From contig JAHZHS010000012.1 of the NCBI GenBank assembly GCA_019420135.1, positions 1 to 23,238 on the forward strand: a stretch of 23,238 nucleotides of DNA. Direction: 5' to 3'. Below the pieces are notes generated by a model. That model was given only the letters and a program-made list of their open reading frames with translations, searched no databases and was not told the DNA's origin. This DNA comes from Oscillospiraceae bacterium (GTDB taxonomy: Bacteria > Bacillota > Clostridia > Oscillospirales > Ruminococcaceae). The position numbers and the translations under genes were made by a program. This document shows positions 6,737 through 14,798 of this stretch, piece by piece; positions within the stretch are counted from its first letter, which is position 1, and each line of letters opens with the position of its first letter.

Positions 6737-7564
6737 TTACAGGGCGCAGGGGGTAAAGCCGTCCTTGCCCAGCACCAGGACCTTGTCATAGCCCAGGGCC
6801 TTGAGGTCGGCGGCCGCCTGCTCATAGCCGGCGGTGAGGGTCTCGGCGGAGTGGGAGTCGGCGGTGATGACCACATTGCCGCTCAGGGCCAGCCATTCCT
6901 TGAGAATGTCGTTGGAGGGGAAGAAATCCTGTCGGAAGCCCCGGTGCACCGTGCTGGTGTTGACCTCCAGCACGCAGCGGTTGCGGGCCGCAGCAGCCAA
7001 CGCCGCCGAGGCCGCCGCCTTGTAGCGGGGGGCGTTCTCGTCAAAGAACTTGCCGTCTCCGTTGATCTTCTTGATGAGGTCGAAGTGGCCCAGAATGGTG
7101 GGATGCTTTTCCGCCACTTTTGCCACATTGGCAAAGTAGGCCTCCACCACCGCCAGTCCGTCGCCGTCAAAGTCGTCGCGGATGCAGGCGGCCAGGTCGG
7201 ACTCGCGCCCGTCGATCTCGTAGTATTTGCCGGTCTTGGGACCCTGGACATAGTGGGTGGACCCGATCCAGTAATCGTATTTCGACGGATCATCGTCGGA
7301 ATACAGATCCCATTCCAGGCCGTAGAGAATATCCATCTTGCCCTGGTACTGCTTTTTCAGCCGGGCGGCCTCGCCCTTGTACTGGGCGGTGCGGGCCGGG
7401 CTCATGCAGTATTCCAGATCGCACGGGGTGTGGCTGTGGCCCGAAAAGCCCAGCGTCCTGAGCCCGGCACGCCAGGCGGTGACCGCCAGTTCTTCCATCG
7501 TGTTCTTGCCGTCACAAAGCTTGGTGTGAACATGTACCGAGCTGAGCATGTATTCGCCTGCCAT
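6737..7564 (-). CDS. hisJ: PHP-domain histidinol-phosphatase (HisJ/HisK type)
   Basis: This 275-residue metal-dependent phosphatase converts histidinol phosphate to histidinol, the step before HisD. The PHP metal-binding motifs occur in order: HVHTKLCDG (H11, H13), GHSHT (H43, H45), GLEWD (E84), GSTHYV (H104), GHFDLI, and a late ADSHS. The length is that of HisJ/HisK proteins (YtvP-like), which replace the HAD-type phosphatase of enterobacterial HisB. The ATG at 7564 overlaps the hisIE stop by one base (TAATG), indicating translational coupling. It is the last gene of the his operon, followed by a strong terminator. A general PHP phosphatase is possible from sequence alone, but the his context makes the assignment firm. 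Confidence 0.93.
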   Translation of the reverse strand: MAGEYMLSSVHVHTKLCDGKNTMEELAVTAWRAGLRTLGFSGHSHTPCDLEYCMSPARTAQYKGEAARLKKQYQGKMDILYGLEWDLYSDDDPSKYDYWIGSTHYVQGPKTGKYYEIDGRESDLAACIRDDFDGDGLAVVEAYFANVAKVAEKHPTILGHFDLIKKINGDGKFFDENAPRYKAAASAALAAAARNRCVLEVNTSTVHRGFRQDFFPSNDILKEWLALSGNVVITADSHSAETLTAGYEQAAADLKALGYDKVLVLGKDGFTPCAL

Positions 7565-8220
7565 TACTGCATCCTCTCCTGCTTTACTTTATGGTCGATC
7601 ACATGACGCTTTTCCAGTTCTTTGGTGATATCCTCCACCGAGATGCCCAGTTCGATCATAAGCACCATCACATGGTAGGCCAGGTCGCTGATCTCAAAGA
7701 TGGTCTCTTCCTTGTCCTTTTTCGCCCCGGCAATGATGACCTCGGTGCTCTCCTCGCCCACCTTTTTCAGGATCTTCTCGATGCCCTTGTCAAACAGGTA
7801 GGAGGTGTAGCTGCCCTCCTTGGGGTCGGTCTTGCGGCCCTCGATGAGCTCATACAGTCCCTGCCAGGTGAACTGCTTCAGCTCCTCCGACACGTAGACC
7901 GGGTTGAAGAAGCAGCTCTCAGCGCCGGTGTGGCAGGCGGGGCCCGCCTTGACCACGTCCACCACCAAGGCGTCCTTGTCGCAGTCGGCGGTGATGGACA
8001 CCACCCGCTGCACATTGCCCGAGGTCTCCCCCTTGCGCCAGATCTCCTGGCGGCTGCGGCTGTAAAAGACGGTGCGGCCTTCCGCAATGGTGAGGGCCAA
8101 GGTCTCGGCATTCATGTAGGCCAGGGTCAGGACCTCGCGGGAATAATGGTCCTGAACAATGACGGGGATCAGCCCGTTGGCGTCAAACTTGAGGGTCTTC
8201 TCGGTGTCAGGATATTGCAT
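7564..8220 (-). CDS. hisIE: Bifunctional phosphoribosyl-AMP cyclohydrolase / phosphoribosyl-ATP pyrophosphatase
   Basis: This 218-residue fusion performs the second and third steps of histidine synthesis. The HisI half (about 1-115) shows SRSRQEIWRKGETSGN (54-69), the metal-site region ADCDKDALVVDV (C80) and GPACHTGAESCF (C96, C103). The HisE half (about 118-205) shows YTSYLFDKGIEKILKKVGEE, STEVIIAGAKK and the DLAYHVMVLM helix. The start is uncertain: the frame is open to 8283, but the ATG at 8220 has TGGAG eight bases upstream and gives the normal HisI N-terminus; an ATG 27 bases upstream at 8247 is possible. An 87-base gap, the largest in the his operon, separates it from hisF. Confidence 0.93.
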   Translation of the reverse strand: MQYPDTEKTLKFDANGLIPVIVQDHYSREVLTLAYMNAETLALTIAEGRTVFYSRSRQEIWRKGETSGNVQRVVSITADCDKDALVVDVVKAGPACHTGAESCFFNPVYVSEELKQFTWQGLYELIEGRKTDPKEGSYTSYLFDKGIEKILKKVGEESTEVIIAGAKKDKEETIFEISDLAYHVMVLMIELGISVEDITKELEKRHVIDHKVKQERMQ

Positions 8221-8307
8221 AGTATTCGCTCCAGTCATGTGATACATATAGTTTACCTTGCCTTGCGATATTTTGCAAGGCATAAAAGCGGCGCGGCTGC
8301 CGCAGGG

Positions 8308-9066
8308 TCACAGGCGCATTTCCACGCCGTTTTGCCGCAGGTATTGTTTCAGTTCCCGGATGTCTACCTGCCGGGTGTGGAAGATGCTGGCCGCCAGGCC
8401 CGCGTCCACGGCGGGATGCTCCAAAAACAGCGTCTTGAAGTCCTCCATGCAGCCCGCGCCGCCCGAGGCGATGATGGGCACGGCGCAGCGCTTGGCCACC
8501 GCGTCCAGCAGTTCCAGGTCAAAGCCGTTCTTGACGCCGTCGGTGTCGATGGAGTTGACCACCAGCTCCCCGGCGCCGTTCTTGACGCCCCGCTCCAGCC
8601 AGTCCAGGGCGTCGATGCCGGTGTTTTCCCGGCCGCCCTTGGCGAAGAGCATGAACTTGCCGTCCACCCGCTTGATGTCCGCCGACAGCACCACGCACTG
8701 GTCGCCGTATTTCTGGGCGGCCGCCGGGATGATGTCGGGGTTGGCGATGGCCCCCGAGTTGACGCTGACCTTGTCGGCGCCGCACTTGAGCACCCGGTCA
8801 AAGTCCTCCAGGGTGCGGATGCCGCCGCCCACCGTCAGGGGAATGAAAATCTCCGACGCCACCCGGCGCAGAATATCGGTGAAGAGGGTGCGGCCCTCCA
8901 CGCTGGCGGTGATGTCGTAAAAGACCAGCTCGTCGGCCCCCGACTGGTTGTACCAGCGGGCCATCTCCACGGGGTCCGCCATATCTTTCAGCCCTTCAAA
9001 ATTGACGCCCTTGACCACGCGGCCGTCCTTGACGTCCAGGCAGGGAATGATGCGTTTGGTAATCAT
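8308..9066 (-). CDS. hisF: Imidazole glycerol phosphate synthase, cyclase subunit HisF
   Basis: This 252-residue TIM-barrel subunit uses ammonia from HisH to convert PRFAR into imidazole glycerol phosphate and AICAR. The two catalytic aspartates are in place: D11 in IIPCLDVKDGRVVKG and D130 in VLSADIKR. The phosphate-binding segments TVGGGIRTLEDF (78-89), VNSGAIANP and IIASGGAGCMEDF are intact. Length and ends are normal. It follows hisA by 18 bases, and both barrels overlap the same pathway intermediate. Confidence 0.97.
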   Translation of the reverse strand: MITKRIIPCLDVKDGRVVKGVNFEGLKDMADPVEMARWYNQSGADELVFYDITASVEGRTLFTDILRRVASEIFIPLTVGGGIRTLEDFDRVLKCGADKVSVNSGAIANPDIIPAAAQKYGDQCVVLSADIKRVDGKFMLFAKGGRENTGIDALDWLERGVKNGAGELVVNSIDTDGVKNGFDLELLDAVAKRCAVPIIASGGAGCMEDFKTLFLEHPAVDAGLAASIFHTRQVDIRELKQYLRQNGVEMRL

Positions 9067-9084
9067 GCAAAAGCCCTCCTTCTC

Positions 9085-9798
9085 TCAGCCGAAGCGGCGC
9101 ACGGCCTCGGCCAGGTCGATGGCGCCGGTATAGACCGATTTGCCCAAAATGGCGGCGTGGCAGCCCATGGCCTGCAGGGTGTCCAGCTCCTCCATCTTTG
9201 CGATGCCGCCGGAGGCGGTGATCTCCAGCCCGGGGATGGTCAGCAGCTCCCGGTAGAGGTCCATATTGGTCCCCTGCATGGTGCCGTCCCGGGAGATATC
9301 GGTGGCGATGACCGCCCTGACCCCCGCTTCGGCCAGACGGCGGCAGAAGGCCACCCCCGGCTCGGGGGTGACTTCCTTCCAGCCCGCCACGGCCACCAGG
9401 CCGTCCTTCATGTCCACGCCCACGGCAATTTTGTCGCCGTACTTTTGGGCCATGCGGGCGGTGAAGTCGAAGTCCCGCACCGCCACCGTGCCCAGGATGC
9501 ACCGGGAGACTCCCAGGTCCAGGTAGCGGCGGATGCGCTCCTCATCCCGAATGCCGCCGCCCACCTCGATGTAGAGGTCGCTCTCGGCGGCGATGCGGGC
9601 GATGGCGGGCAGGTTGGCGGTGGTGTCGTCCTTGGCGCCGTCCAGGTCCACCACATGGAGGTACTTCGCCCCCGCGGCGGCAAAGGCCCGGGCCTGGTCG
9701 GCCGGGTCGGGATTGTAGACGGTCATCTGGTCGTAGTCGCCCTGATAGAGGCGCACGGCCTGACCGCCCCGCAGATCAATGGCAGGAAACAGTTTCAT
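9085..9798 (-). CDS. hisA: Phosphoribosylformimino-AICAR-phosphate isomerase HisA
   Basis: This 237-residue TIM-barrel isomerase opens the ribose ring of ProFAR to give PRFAR, the HisH-HisF substrate. The catalytic aspartates are D8 (FPAIDLRGGQAVRL) and D129 (VGVDMKDG); the phosphate loops EVGGGIRDEERIR, TDISRDGTMQGTN and ITASGGIAKMEEL are present. The ATG at 9798 has GAGGAGGGG just upstream; the open frame runs 31 codons further but that part belongs to the end of hisH in another frame. It sits 13 bases after hisH. Confidence 0.97.
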   Translation of the reverse strand: MKLFPAIDLRGGQAVRLYQGDYDQMTVYNPDPADQARAFAAAGAKYLHVVDLDGAKDDTTANLPAIARIAAESDLYIEVGGGIRDEERIRRYLDLGVSRCILGTVAVRDFDFTARMAQKYGDKIAVGVDMKDGLVAVAGWKEVTPEPGVAFCRRLAEAGVRAVIATDISRDGTMQGTNMDLYRELLTIPGLEITASGGIAKMEELDTLQAMGCHAAILGKSVYTGAIDLAEAVRRFG

Positions 9799-9811
9799 GC
9801 TTTGCCCCTCC

Positions 9812-10429
9812 TCACAGCTCGGCGAAGGCCCGCAGCAGGCGCAGGCCGGTGTCGCCGGATTTTTCGGGGTGGAACTGGGTGCCGTAGACATGGCCGCTGC
9901 GCACGGCGCCGGTCACCGGGATGCTGTACTCGCTGGTGACCAGGGTGCTGGCGGCGCAGTCCTTGGCATAGTAGCTGTGGACGTAGTAGACGTACTCCCC
10001 GTTTTTCACGTAGCGGAAGAGGGGGTCGTCCTCCCGGCCGGGCACGATGTCCATGGCGTTCCAGCCGATGTGAGGCACCTTGAGGGTGGGGTCGGCCAGG
10101 TCATCGGCCAGGGGGCAGACCTTGCCCGGCACCAGCCCCAGGCCGGCGTGATGGCCGTACTCGTAGCTTTCCTCAAAGAGAAGCTGCATGCCCAGGCAGA
10201 TGCCCAAAAGGGGCTTTCTGGCAGCCTCCTCCTTGATGACGGGCACCAGGCCGGTGTCGGTGAGTTTCTGCATGGCGTCGCCGAAGGCTCCCACCCCCGG
10301 CAGAATGATGCGGGAGGCAGCCCGCAGCCGGTCGGCATCCCGGGTGACCTCGGTCTCCAGACCCAGGCTCTTCAGGCTGGAGGCCAGGCTGAACAGGTTG
10401 CCTACCCCGTAATCCACAATGGCGATCAT
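9812..10429 (-). CDS. hisH: Imidazole glycerol phosphate synthase, glutaminase subunit HisH
   Basis: This 205-residue class I glutamine amidotransferase supplies ammonia to HisF. The catalytic triad is visible: C78 in the nucleophile elbow GICLGMQLLFE, and H187 with E189 in FHPEKSG. The N-terminal VDYGVGNLFS and LPGVGAFGDAM oxyanion-region motifs are typical of HisH. The ATG at 10429 is preceded by an AGGGGG ribosome site. It starts 24 bases after hisC. In many his operons hisB lies next to hisH, but there is no room for it here. Confidence 0.97.
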   Translation of the reverse strand: MIAIVDYGVGNLFSLASSLKSLGLETEVTRDADRLRAASRIILPGVGAFGDAMQKLTDTGLVPVIKEEAARKPLLGICLGMQLLFEESYEYGHHAGLGLVPGKVCPLADDLADPTLKVPHIGWNAMDIVPGREDDPLFRYVKNGEYVYYVHSYYAKDCAASTLVTSEYSIPVTGAVRSGHVYGTQFHPEKSGDTGLRLLRAFAEL

Positions 10430-10453
10430 CTTGGTTCCCCCTCTATGAAAAAA

Positions 10454-11515
10454 TCAGTGCAGGATGTTGTCCAGTTCCTGGAAAAAGCGTTCCATCTGTT
10501 CCGGCGTGCCGATGGTGATGCGCAGCCAGCTGTCAATGCGCGGGGCGGAAAAATACCGGATGAGCACCCCACGCTCCCGCAAGGCCTCAAAGATTTCTTT
10601 GGCCGGCTTGGCGGAAGGCCTGGCAAAGAGGAAATTGGTGGCCGAATCCAGCACAGTAAAGCCCCTCCGGCGCAAAGCGTCGGTGGTCTGCTGCCGGGTG
10701 CGGCAGATCTTTGCCACTGTCTCCCGGAAATAGGCCTCGTCCCTCATGGCGGCGGCGCCGGCGGCCTGGTTCAGCGAGCTGATGTTGTAGGGGCTGTAAC
10801 TGAACTTGATTCGGTTCATGTCCGCGATGAGAGCGGGCTGTGCCGCGCAGAAGCCCAGCCGGGCCCCTGCCAGACTGCGGGACTTGGAGAAGGTGCGCAC
10901 CACAACGAGGTTGTCGTATTTGGGCACCAGGGGCAGGCAGGAGGCGCCCTCCCCCGCAAAGTCCACGTAGGCCTCGTCCACGATCACAATGTGGTCGGGA
11001 TTGCGGCGGATGACCTCCTCAATCTCGGCCACCGGGGCCAGCAGGCTGGTGGGGGCGTTGGGGTTGGCGATGACGATGGTCTCCCCCAGCCCGTAGTAGG
11101 CGGACAGGTCCAGGGTGAAGTCCTCCCGCACCGGCAGGATGTGGGCGGGCACCCCCATGAGCTGGCAGAGCACCGGGTAAAAGCTGTAAGTAATATCCGC
11201 AAAGGCCAGGGGCATCTGTCCGTCACAGAAGGCCCGGATGGCCAGCAGCAGGTTTTCGTCGCTGCCGTTGCCGCACAGGATGTGATCGGCGGGCAGGCCC
11301 ACCTGTCCGGCAATGGCGCTGCACAGGTCGGCCTCGGTCAGGTCGCAGTAGAGGCGCAGCCCGGATACCGCTCCCGCCACCGCATCGGCCACCGCCGGGG
11401 AGGGCGGATAGGGGTTTTCGTTGGCGTTGAGCTTGACCAGATCGGGCATCTTGCGCTGCTCGCCGGGGGTGTAGGGCTCCAGCGCCGCCAGGGTAGGAGT
11501 AAAATAACGGCTCAT
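10454..11515 (-). CDS. hisC: Histidinol-phosphate aminotransferase HisC
   Basis: This 353-residue PLP enzyme makes histidinol phosphate from imidazole acetol phosphate and glutamate. Fold-type I markers are present: LNANENPYPPSP (29-40) at the N-terminus, CGNGSDENL (81-89), NPNAPTS (151-157), VDEAYVDF (179-186) and the PLP lysine K211 in RTFSKSRSLAGARLGF. Length is normal. It is preceded by a 41-base gap after the small FakA-like gene and followed by hisH. Confidence 0.95.
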   Translation of the reverse strand: MSRYFTPTLAALEPYTPGEQRKMPDLVKLNANENPYPPSPAVADAVAGAVSGLRLYCDLTEADLCSAIAGQVGLPADHILCGNGSDENLLLAIRAFCDGQMPLAFADITYSFYPVLCQLMGVPAHILPVREDFTLDLSAYYGLGETIVIANPNAPTSLLAPVAEIEEVIRRNPDHIVIVDEAYVDFAGEGASCLPLVPKYDNLVVVRTFSKSRSLAGARLGFCAAQPALIADMNRIKFSYSPYNISSLNQAAGAAAMRDEAYFRETVAKICRTRQQTTDALRRRGFTVLDSATNFLFARPSAKPAKEIFEALRERGVLIRYFSAPRIDSWLRITIGTPEQMERFFQELDNILH

Positions 11516-11556
11516 GGCAGATTGCCTTCTTCCTGATTCAGAATTTTGGGTTGGAT

Positions 11557-11805
11557 TCAGCCCTTGAGGCCCCGGGCCTGGCGGTCCATGTCCTCCACCA
11601 CAATATCGAAGATCTCTCCCAGGGAGGCGCAGTATTCCAGCACCAGCCAGGGCTCGTTGGTATGGTAGTGCAGCTTGATGAGGTCCTCATCCCCCACCAC
11701 CAGCAGGCAGTCGCCCTTGAAGCGGCTCATGATCTGGTCGTGGATCTCATCCTCATCCAGGTCGTGGCCTTCGATGAGCAGCTGGGTGTCGTAGCGGTAC
11801 TCCAT
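11557..11805 (-). CDS. Orphan FakA middle-domain-like small protein in the his operon
   Basis: This 82-residue protein resembles the middle domain of fatty-acid kinase FakA (the DAK2/YloV family), not the whole enzyme. The similarity lies in YRYDTQLLIEG (3-13), the GDCLLVVGDEDLIKLHYHTN core (31-50), and the LVLEYCASLGEIFDIVVEDM helix-strand segment (54-73). In FakA this domain follows the N-terminal DAK2 kinase domain and precedes a DegV-like C-terminal domain; both are absent here, so kinase activity is not expected. Similar small proteins may carry the label 'kinase to dihydroxyacetone kinase'. The ATG at 11805 follows GAGGAGG and comes one base after the hisD stop (TGATATG), so it is very probably translated together with hisD. 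No role in histidine synthesis is known to me. Confidence 0.75.
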   Translation of the reverse strand: MEYRYDTQLLIEGHDLDEDEIHDQIMSRFKGDCLLVVGDEDLIKLHYHTNEPWLVLEYCASLGEIFDIVVEDMDRQARGLKG

Positions 11806-11806
11806 A

Positions 11807-13090
11807 TCACTTGTCCTCCTCAAAGCGGATGGTCACGCTCTTGGCGTGGGCGTGCAGACCCTCGTGCTCGGCAAAGTCGGCGATGCGGCCCTGCACCTTG
11901 CCCAGAGCGTCCCGGGTGTAGTAGATGAAGCTGGACTTCTTGACAAAGTCGTCCACGCTCAGGGGACTGGAAAACCGGGCCGTGCCGCTGGTGGGCAGGG
12001 TGTGGTTGGGCCCTGCGAAGTAGTCGCCCAGGGCTTCCGGCACGTTGCGGCCCATGAAGATGCTGCCCGCGTTCTTGATGCGGCCCAGCACGGCAAAGGG
12101 ATCGTCCAGGCAGATCTCCAGGTGCTCCGGGGCAATGATGTTGGCCGCGTCGATGGCGCGGTCCAGGTCGGCGGCCACCACGATCTTGCCGTTGGTGTCC
12201 ACGCTGGCCCGGGCAATGTCGGCCCGGGGCAGCTGGGGGATCTGCACTTCCAGCTCCGCCTGCACCGCCTTGGCCAGCTCCATGCTGTCGGTGACGAGGA
12301 CCGGGCTGGCCAGCTTGTCATGCTCGGCCTGGCTGAGCAGGTCGGCGGCCACCCAGGCGGGGTTGCTCTTGCCGTCGGCCAGGACCAGGATCTCGGACGG
12401 CCCGGCGATCATGTCGATGCCCACCTTGCCGAAGACCTTGCGCTTGGCGGTGGCCACATAGATGTTGCCGGGGCCGACGATCTTGTCCACGGCGGGGATG
12501 CTCTCGGTGCCGTAGGCCAGGGCGGCCACGGCCTGGGCGCCGCCGGTCTTGAAGATCTTGTCAATGCCCGCTGTCACCGCCGCGGCCAGAATGGCGGGGT
12601 TGACCTTGCCGTCCTTGCCCGCCGGGGTGGTCATGACGATCTCGGACACGCCCGCCACCTTGGCGGGGATGACGTCCATGAGCACGGTGGAGGGGTAGGC
12701 CGCCGTGCCGCCGGGCACATAGACGCCCGCTTTCTCAATGGGGGTGTACTTCTGGCCCAGGGTGATGCCGGGGCCCCGCTCCAGCATGAAGTCCTTGTGC
12801 ACCTGCTGGCGGTGGAAGGCCCGGATGTTTTCGGCAGCCATCTCCAGGGTTTTGAGGAAGTCCGGCTCCATGGCGGCAAAGGCCTCGTCGATCTCCTGCT
12901 GGCTCACCCGCAGGTCGTCAATCTTCGCATGGTCGAACTTGAGGGCGTAGTCCTTCAGGGCGGCGTCGCCACGGGCGCGGACGTCGGCGATGATGGCGTC
13001 CACGGTGGCTTCCACGTCGGCCTCGGCCCGGATGTCCCGGTTGAGGATCTCCTCCGGTTTGAGGGCATCAAATTCAAAAATACGGATCAT
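11807..13090 (-). CDS. hisD: Histidinol dehydrogenase HisD
   Basis: This 427-residue zinc and NAD-dependent enzyme performs the final two oxidations from histidinol to histidine. Conserved features are KAGVYVPGGTAAYPST, KIVGPGNIYVATAKR, the IAGPSEILVLAD loop, the metal-site region SQAEHD, the catalytic pair in APEHLE, GPNHTLPTSGTARF, and the late HEGLHAHAKSV with a metal ligand His. Length is normal. The start ATGA at 13090 overlaps the stop of the hisZ-hisG fusion by four bases, a typical coupled junction. Its own stop is one base before the small FakA-like gene. Confidence 0.97.
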   Translation of the reverse strand: MIRIFEFDALKPEEILNRDIRAEADVEATVDAIIADVRARGDAALKDYALKFDHAKIDDLRVSQQEIDEAFAAMEPDFLKTLEMAAENIRAFHRQQVHKDFMLERGPGITLGQKYTPIEKAGVYVPGGTAAYPSTVLMDVIPAKVAGVSEIVMTTPAGKDGKVNPAILAAAVTAGIDKIFKTGGAQAVAALAYGTESIPAVDKIVGPGNIYVATAKRKVFGKVGIDMIAGPSEILVLADGKSNPAWVAADLLSQAEHDKLASPVLVTDSMELAKAVQAELEVQIPQLPRADIARASVDTNGKIVVAADLDRAIDAANIIAPEHLEICLDDPFAVLGRIKNAGSIFMGRNVPEALGDYFAGPNHTLPTSGTARFSSPLSVDDFVKKSSFIYYTRDALGKVQGRIADFAEHEGLHAHAKSVTIRFEEDK

Positions 13091-14670
13091 TGTTCCAGTG
13101 CCTCCTTCATGCTGCCCAGCAGAGCGTCGATGGCCGCCCGCTTGAACTGATAGCTCGCCTTGTTGGCGATGAACCGCGCCGAGATGGGCATGAACTCCTC
13201 CAGCACGGCAAGATCATTTTGTTTCAGGGTGGTGCCGGTCTCCACGATATCCACAATGACGTCGGACAGGCCCAGGATGGGGGCCAGCTCGATGGAGCCG
13301 TTGAGCTTGATGATGTCGATGTCCCGGCCGGTCTGCTCGTAGTGGGCCCGGGCGATGTTGACAAACTTGGTGGCCACCCGCAGGGCCCGGCTCTCGTCGT
13401 CGGTGAAGTTCTTGGGTCCCGCCACGCACATGCGGCAGCGGCCCATGCCGGTGTCCATGAGCTCATAGACATCGGCGCCGCTCTCGGCCAGGATGTCCTT
13501 GCCCACAATGCCCACATCCGCCGCGCCGTGCTCCACGTAGATGGCAACGTCGCTGGGCTTGACCAGGAAGTACCGCACCCGGGCGTCGGGGTTTTCGATG
13601 ACCAGCTTGCGGGTGTCGTTGTAGTCCCCCGCGCCGTAGCCCGCCCCGGCCAGCAGGGCGTAGGCCTTGTCGCCCAGGCGGCCCTTGGGCAGGGCGATGT
13701 TCAGCCAACGGTTGCCGTCGGTCTCCCCCTCCCGCACGGGAGGCAGGGGGGCTTCCAGCCGTTCCAGCTCGTCCAGGTAGAGGGCAAAGCCCAGGGCACA
13801 GGCCCCCGGGGTGAAGCGGCGAATGAGCAGGTCGTACTGGCCGCCCTTGAGCACCGCCCGGGGAATGCCGGACAGATACCCGCTGAAGACCAGACCGTTG
13901 TAGTATTCCATGTCGCCCGCCAGGCTCAAGTCCAGCCGGGCGCCCCGGGCGGCCTCCCCCAGGTCGTTCTGGAGGGCGGTGAGCTCATCCAGGGCTTCCC
14001 GCTGACCGGGGTAGCGGCAGCAGCTGCGGGCGGCGGCCAGGGTCTGGGTAAGGGGGCCGTTGAGGGTCAGCAGCTCGGCAAGAGCGTCGATGCCCTCCTC
14101 CGGCAGCCCGGCCTTTTGGGCGGCTTGTCGCAGGCCGTGGGGGTTTTTCTCCTGCAACAGGGCCAGCAGGGCAGGACGGTCGGCCTTGGCCGCGCCGATG
14201 CCGTCCAGAAGGGCCGTCACAAAGCCCATGTGCCCCAGCTCCATGACGCCGGGGGCGCCTAGGGCTGCCAGGCTCTGGGCTGCCAGGCGGACCACCTCCG
14301 CCTGTTCCGCCGACCCCACCGCGCCCAGGCATTCCAGACCCATCTGGCTGATCTCGGTGAAGGTGTGGCTCTCCCGGCTGGGACGGCAGACCTGCTCGGT
14401 GTAATAGTACTTTTTGCAGGTACCCGGCGCGGGCTGGGCATTTTTGGCGATGGACAGCGTCACGTCCGGCTTGATGGCCCGCAGCTTGCCGTCCAGGTCG
14501 GTGAAGGTCACCACCTGGGCGTCGGGCAGAAAGCTCTCGTACTGCTGGTAGAGGGCGTACTCCTCAAAGCGGGCCATGCGGTATTTGCGGTAGCCCGCCT
14601 GTTCGTACAGCACCCGCAGCTGCAATGTGCTGCGCTCCGCCGGGCGAAACGCGGTCAGATCCAGTTCCAT
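13087..14670 (-). CDS. hisZG: HisZ-HisG fusion: ATP phosphoribosyltransferase regulatory and catalytic parts in one chain
   Basis: This 527-residue protein joins two subunits that are usually separate. Residues 1 to about 305 are HisZ, a catalytically inactive relative of histidyl-tRNA synthetase, shown by the motif-2-like FTDLDGKLRAIKPDVT (66-81), YYYTEQVCRPSRESHTFTEI, and the motif-3-like ALGFALYLDELERL. After a short acidic linker (about 306-320), residues 321-527 are short-form HisG, starting NIALPKGRLGDKA and carrying the PRPP loop VDIVETGTTLKQND (473-486). The enzyme joins ATP and PRPP in the first, feedback-controlled step of histidine synthesis; HisZ allows histidine inhibition of short HisG. 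The ATG at 14670 follows GAGGGG; an in-frame ATG at 14694 is weaker. No stop or frameshift lies between the halves. Confidence 0.95.
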   Translation of the reverse strand: MELDLTAFRPAERSTLQLRVLYEQAGYRKYRMARFEEYALYQQYESFLPDAQVVTFTDLDGKLRAIKPDVTLSIAKNAQPAPGTCKKYYYTEQVCRPSRESHTFTEISQMGLECLGAVGSAEQAEVVRLAAQSLAALGAPGVMELGHMGFVTALLDGIGAAKADRPALLALLQEKNPHGLRQAAQKAGLPEEGIDALAELLTLNGPLTQTLAAARSCCRYPGQREALDELTALQNDLGEAARGARLDLSLAGDMEYYNGLVFSGYLSGIPRAVLKGGQYDLLIRRFTPGACALGFALYLDELERLEAPLPPVREGETDGNRWLNIALPKGRLGDKAYALLAGAGYGAGDYNDTRKLVIENPDARVRYFLVKPSDVAIYVEHGAADVGIVGKDILAESGADVYELMDTGMGRCRMCVAGPKNFTDDESRALRVATKFVNIARAHYEQTGRDIDIIKLNGSIELAPILGLSDVIVDIVETGTTLKQNDLAVLEEFMPISARFIANKASYQFKRAAIDALLGSMKEALEQ

Positions 14671-14735
14671 AATTCTTCCCCTCTCTTGTTTCATCGCACA
14701 CCGCCGGGCCGCACATGCCCGGTTTGCGGCGGCAG

Positions 14736-14787
14736 AAATAAAAAATCAGGCGCGCTTTGCACCGGTTTGGTACAAAGCTGCGCCTGT
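14736..14787 (-). terminator. Terminator between the membrane-anchored protein gene and the his operon
   Basis: CAGGCGC (14747-14753) pairs with GCGCCTG (14780-14786) and CTTTG (14755-14759) with CAAAG (14773-14777), a bulge in between. On the minus strand a T-run (14745-14740) follows. It begins shortly after the stop at 14799. I saw no convincing promoter between it and hisZG, so partial read-through or attenuation is possible. Confidence 0.75.
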
Positions 14788-14798
14788 TTGCATGCATC

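Noticed and set aside
8258..8283. GCCTTGC/GCAAGGC hairpin between hisF and hisIE
   Set aside because: It has no T-run on the minus strand, so it is not a terminator; it may only be a processing or spacing feature.
7591..9939. Plus-strand open frame of 782 codons opposite hisIE, hisF and hisA
   Set aside because: It is the antisense shadow of three clear his genes in GC-rich DNA, is rich in Gly, Val, His and Ala with no family motif, and has no ribosome site.
9779..11536. Plus-strand open frame of 585 codons opposite hisH and hisC
   Set aside because: Antisense shadow of well-defined enzymes; low-complexity composition and no ribosome site.
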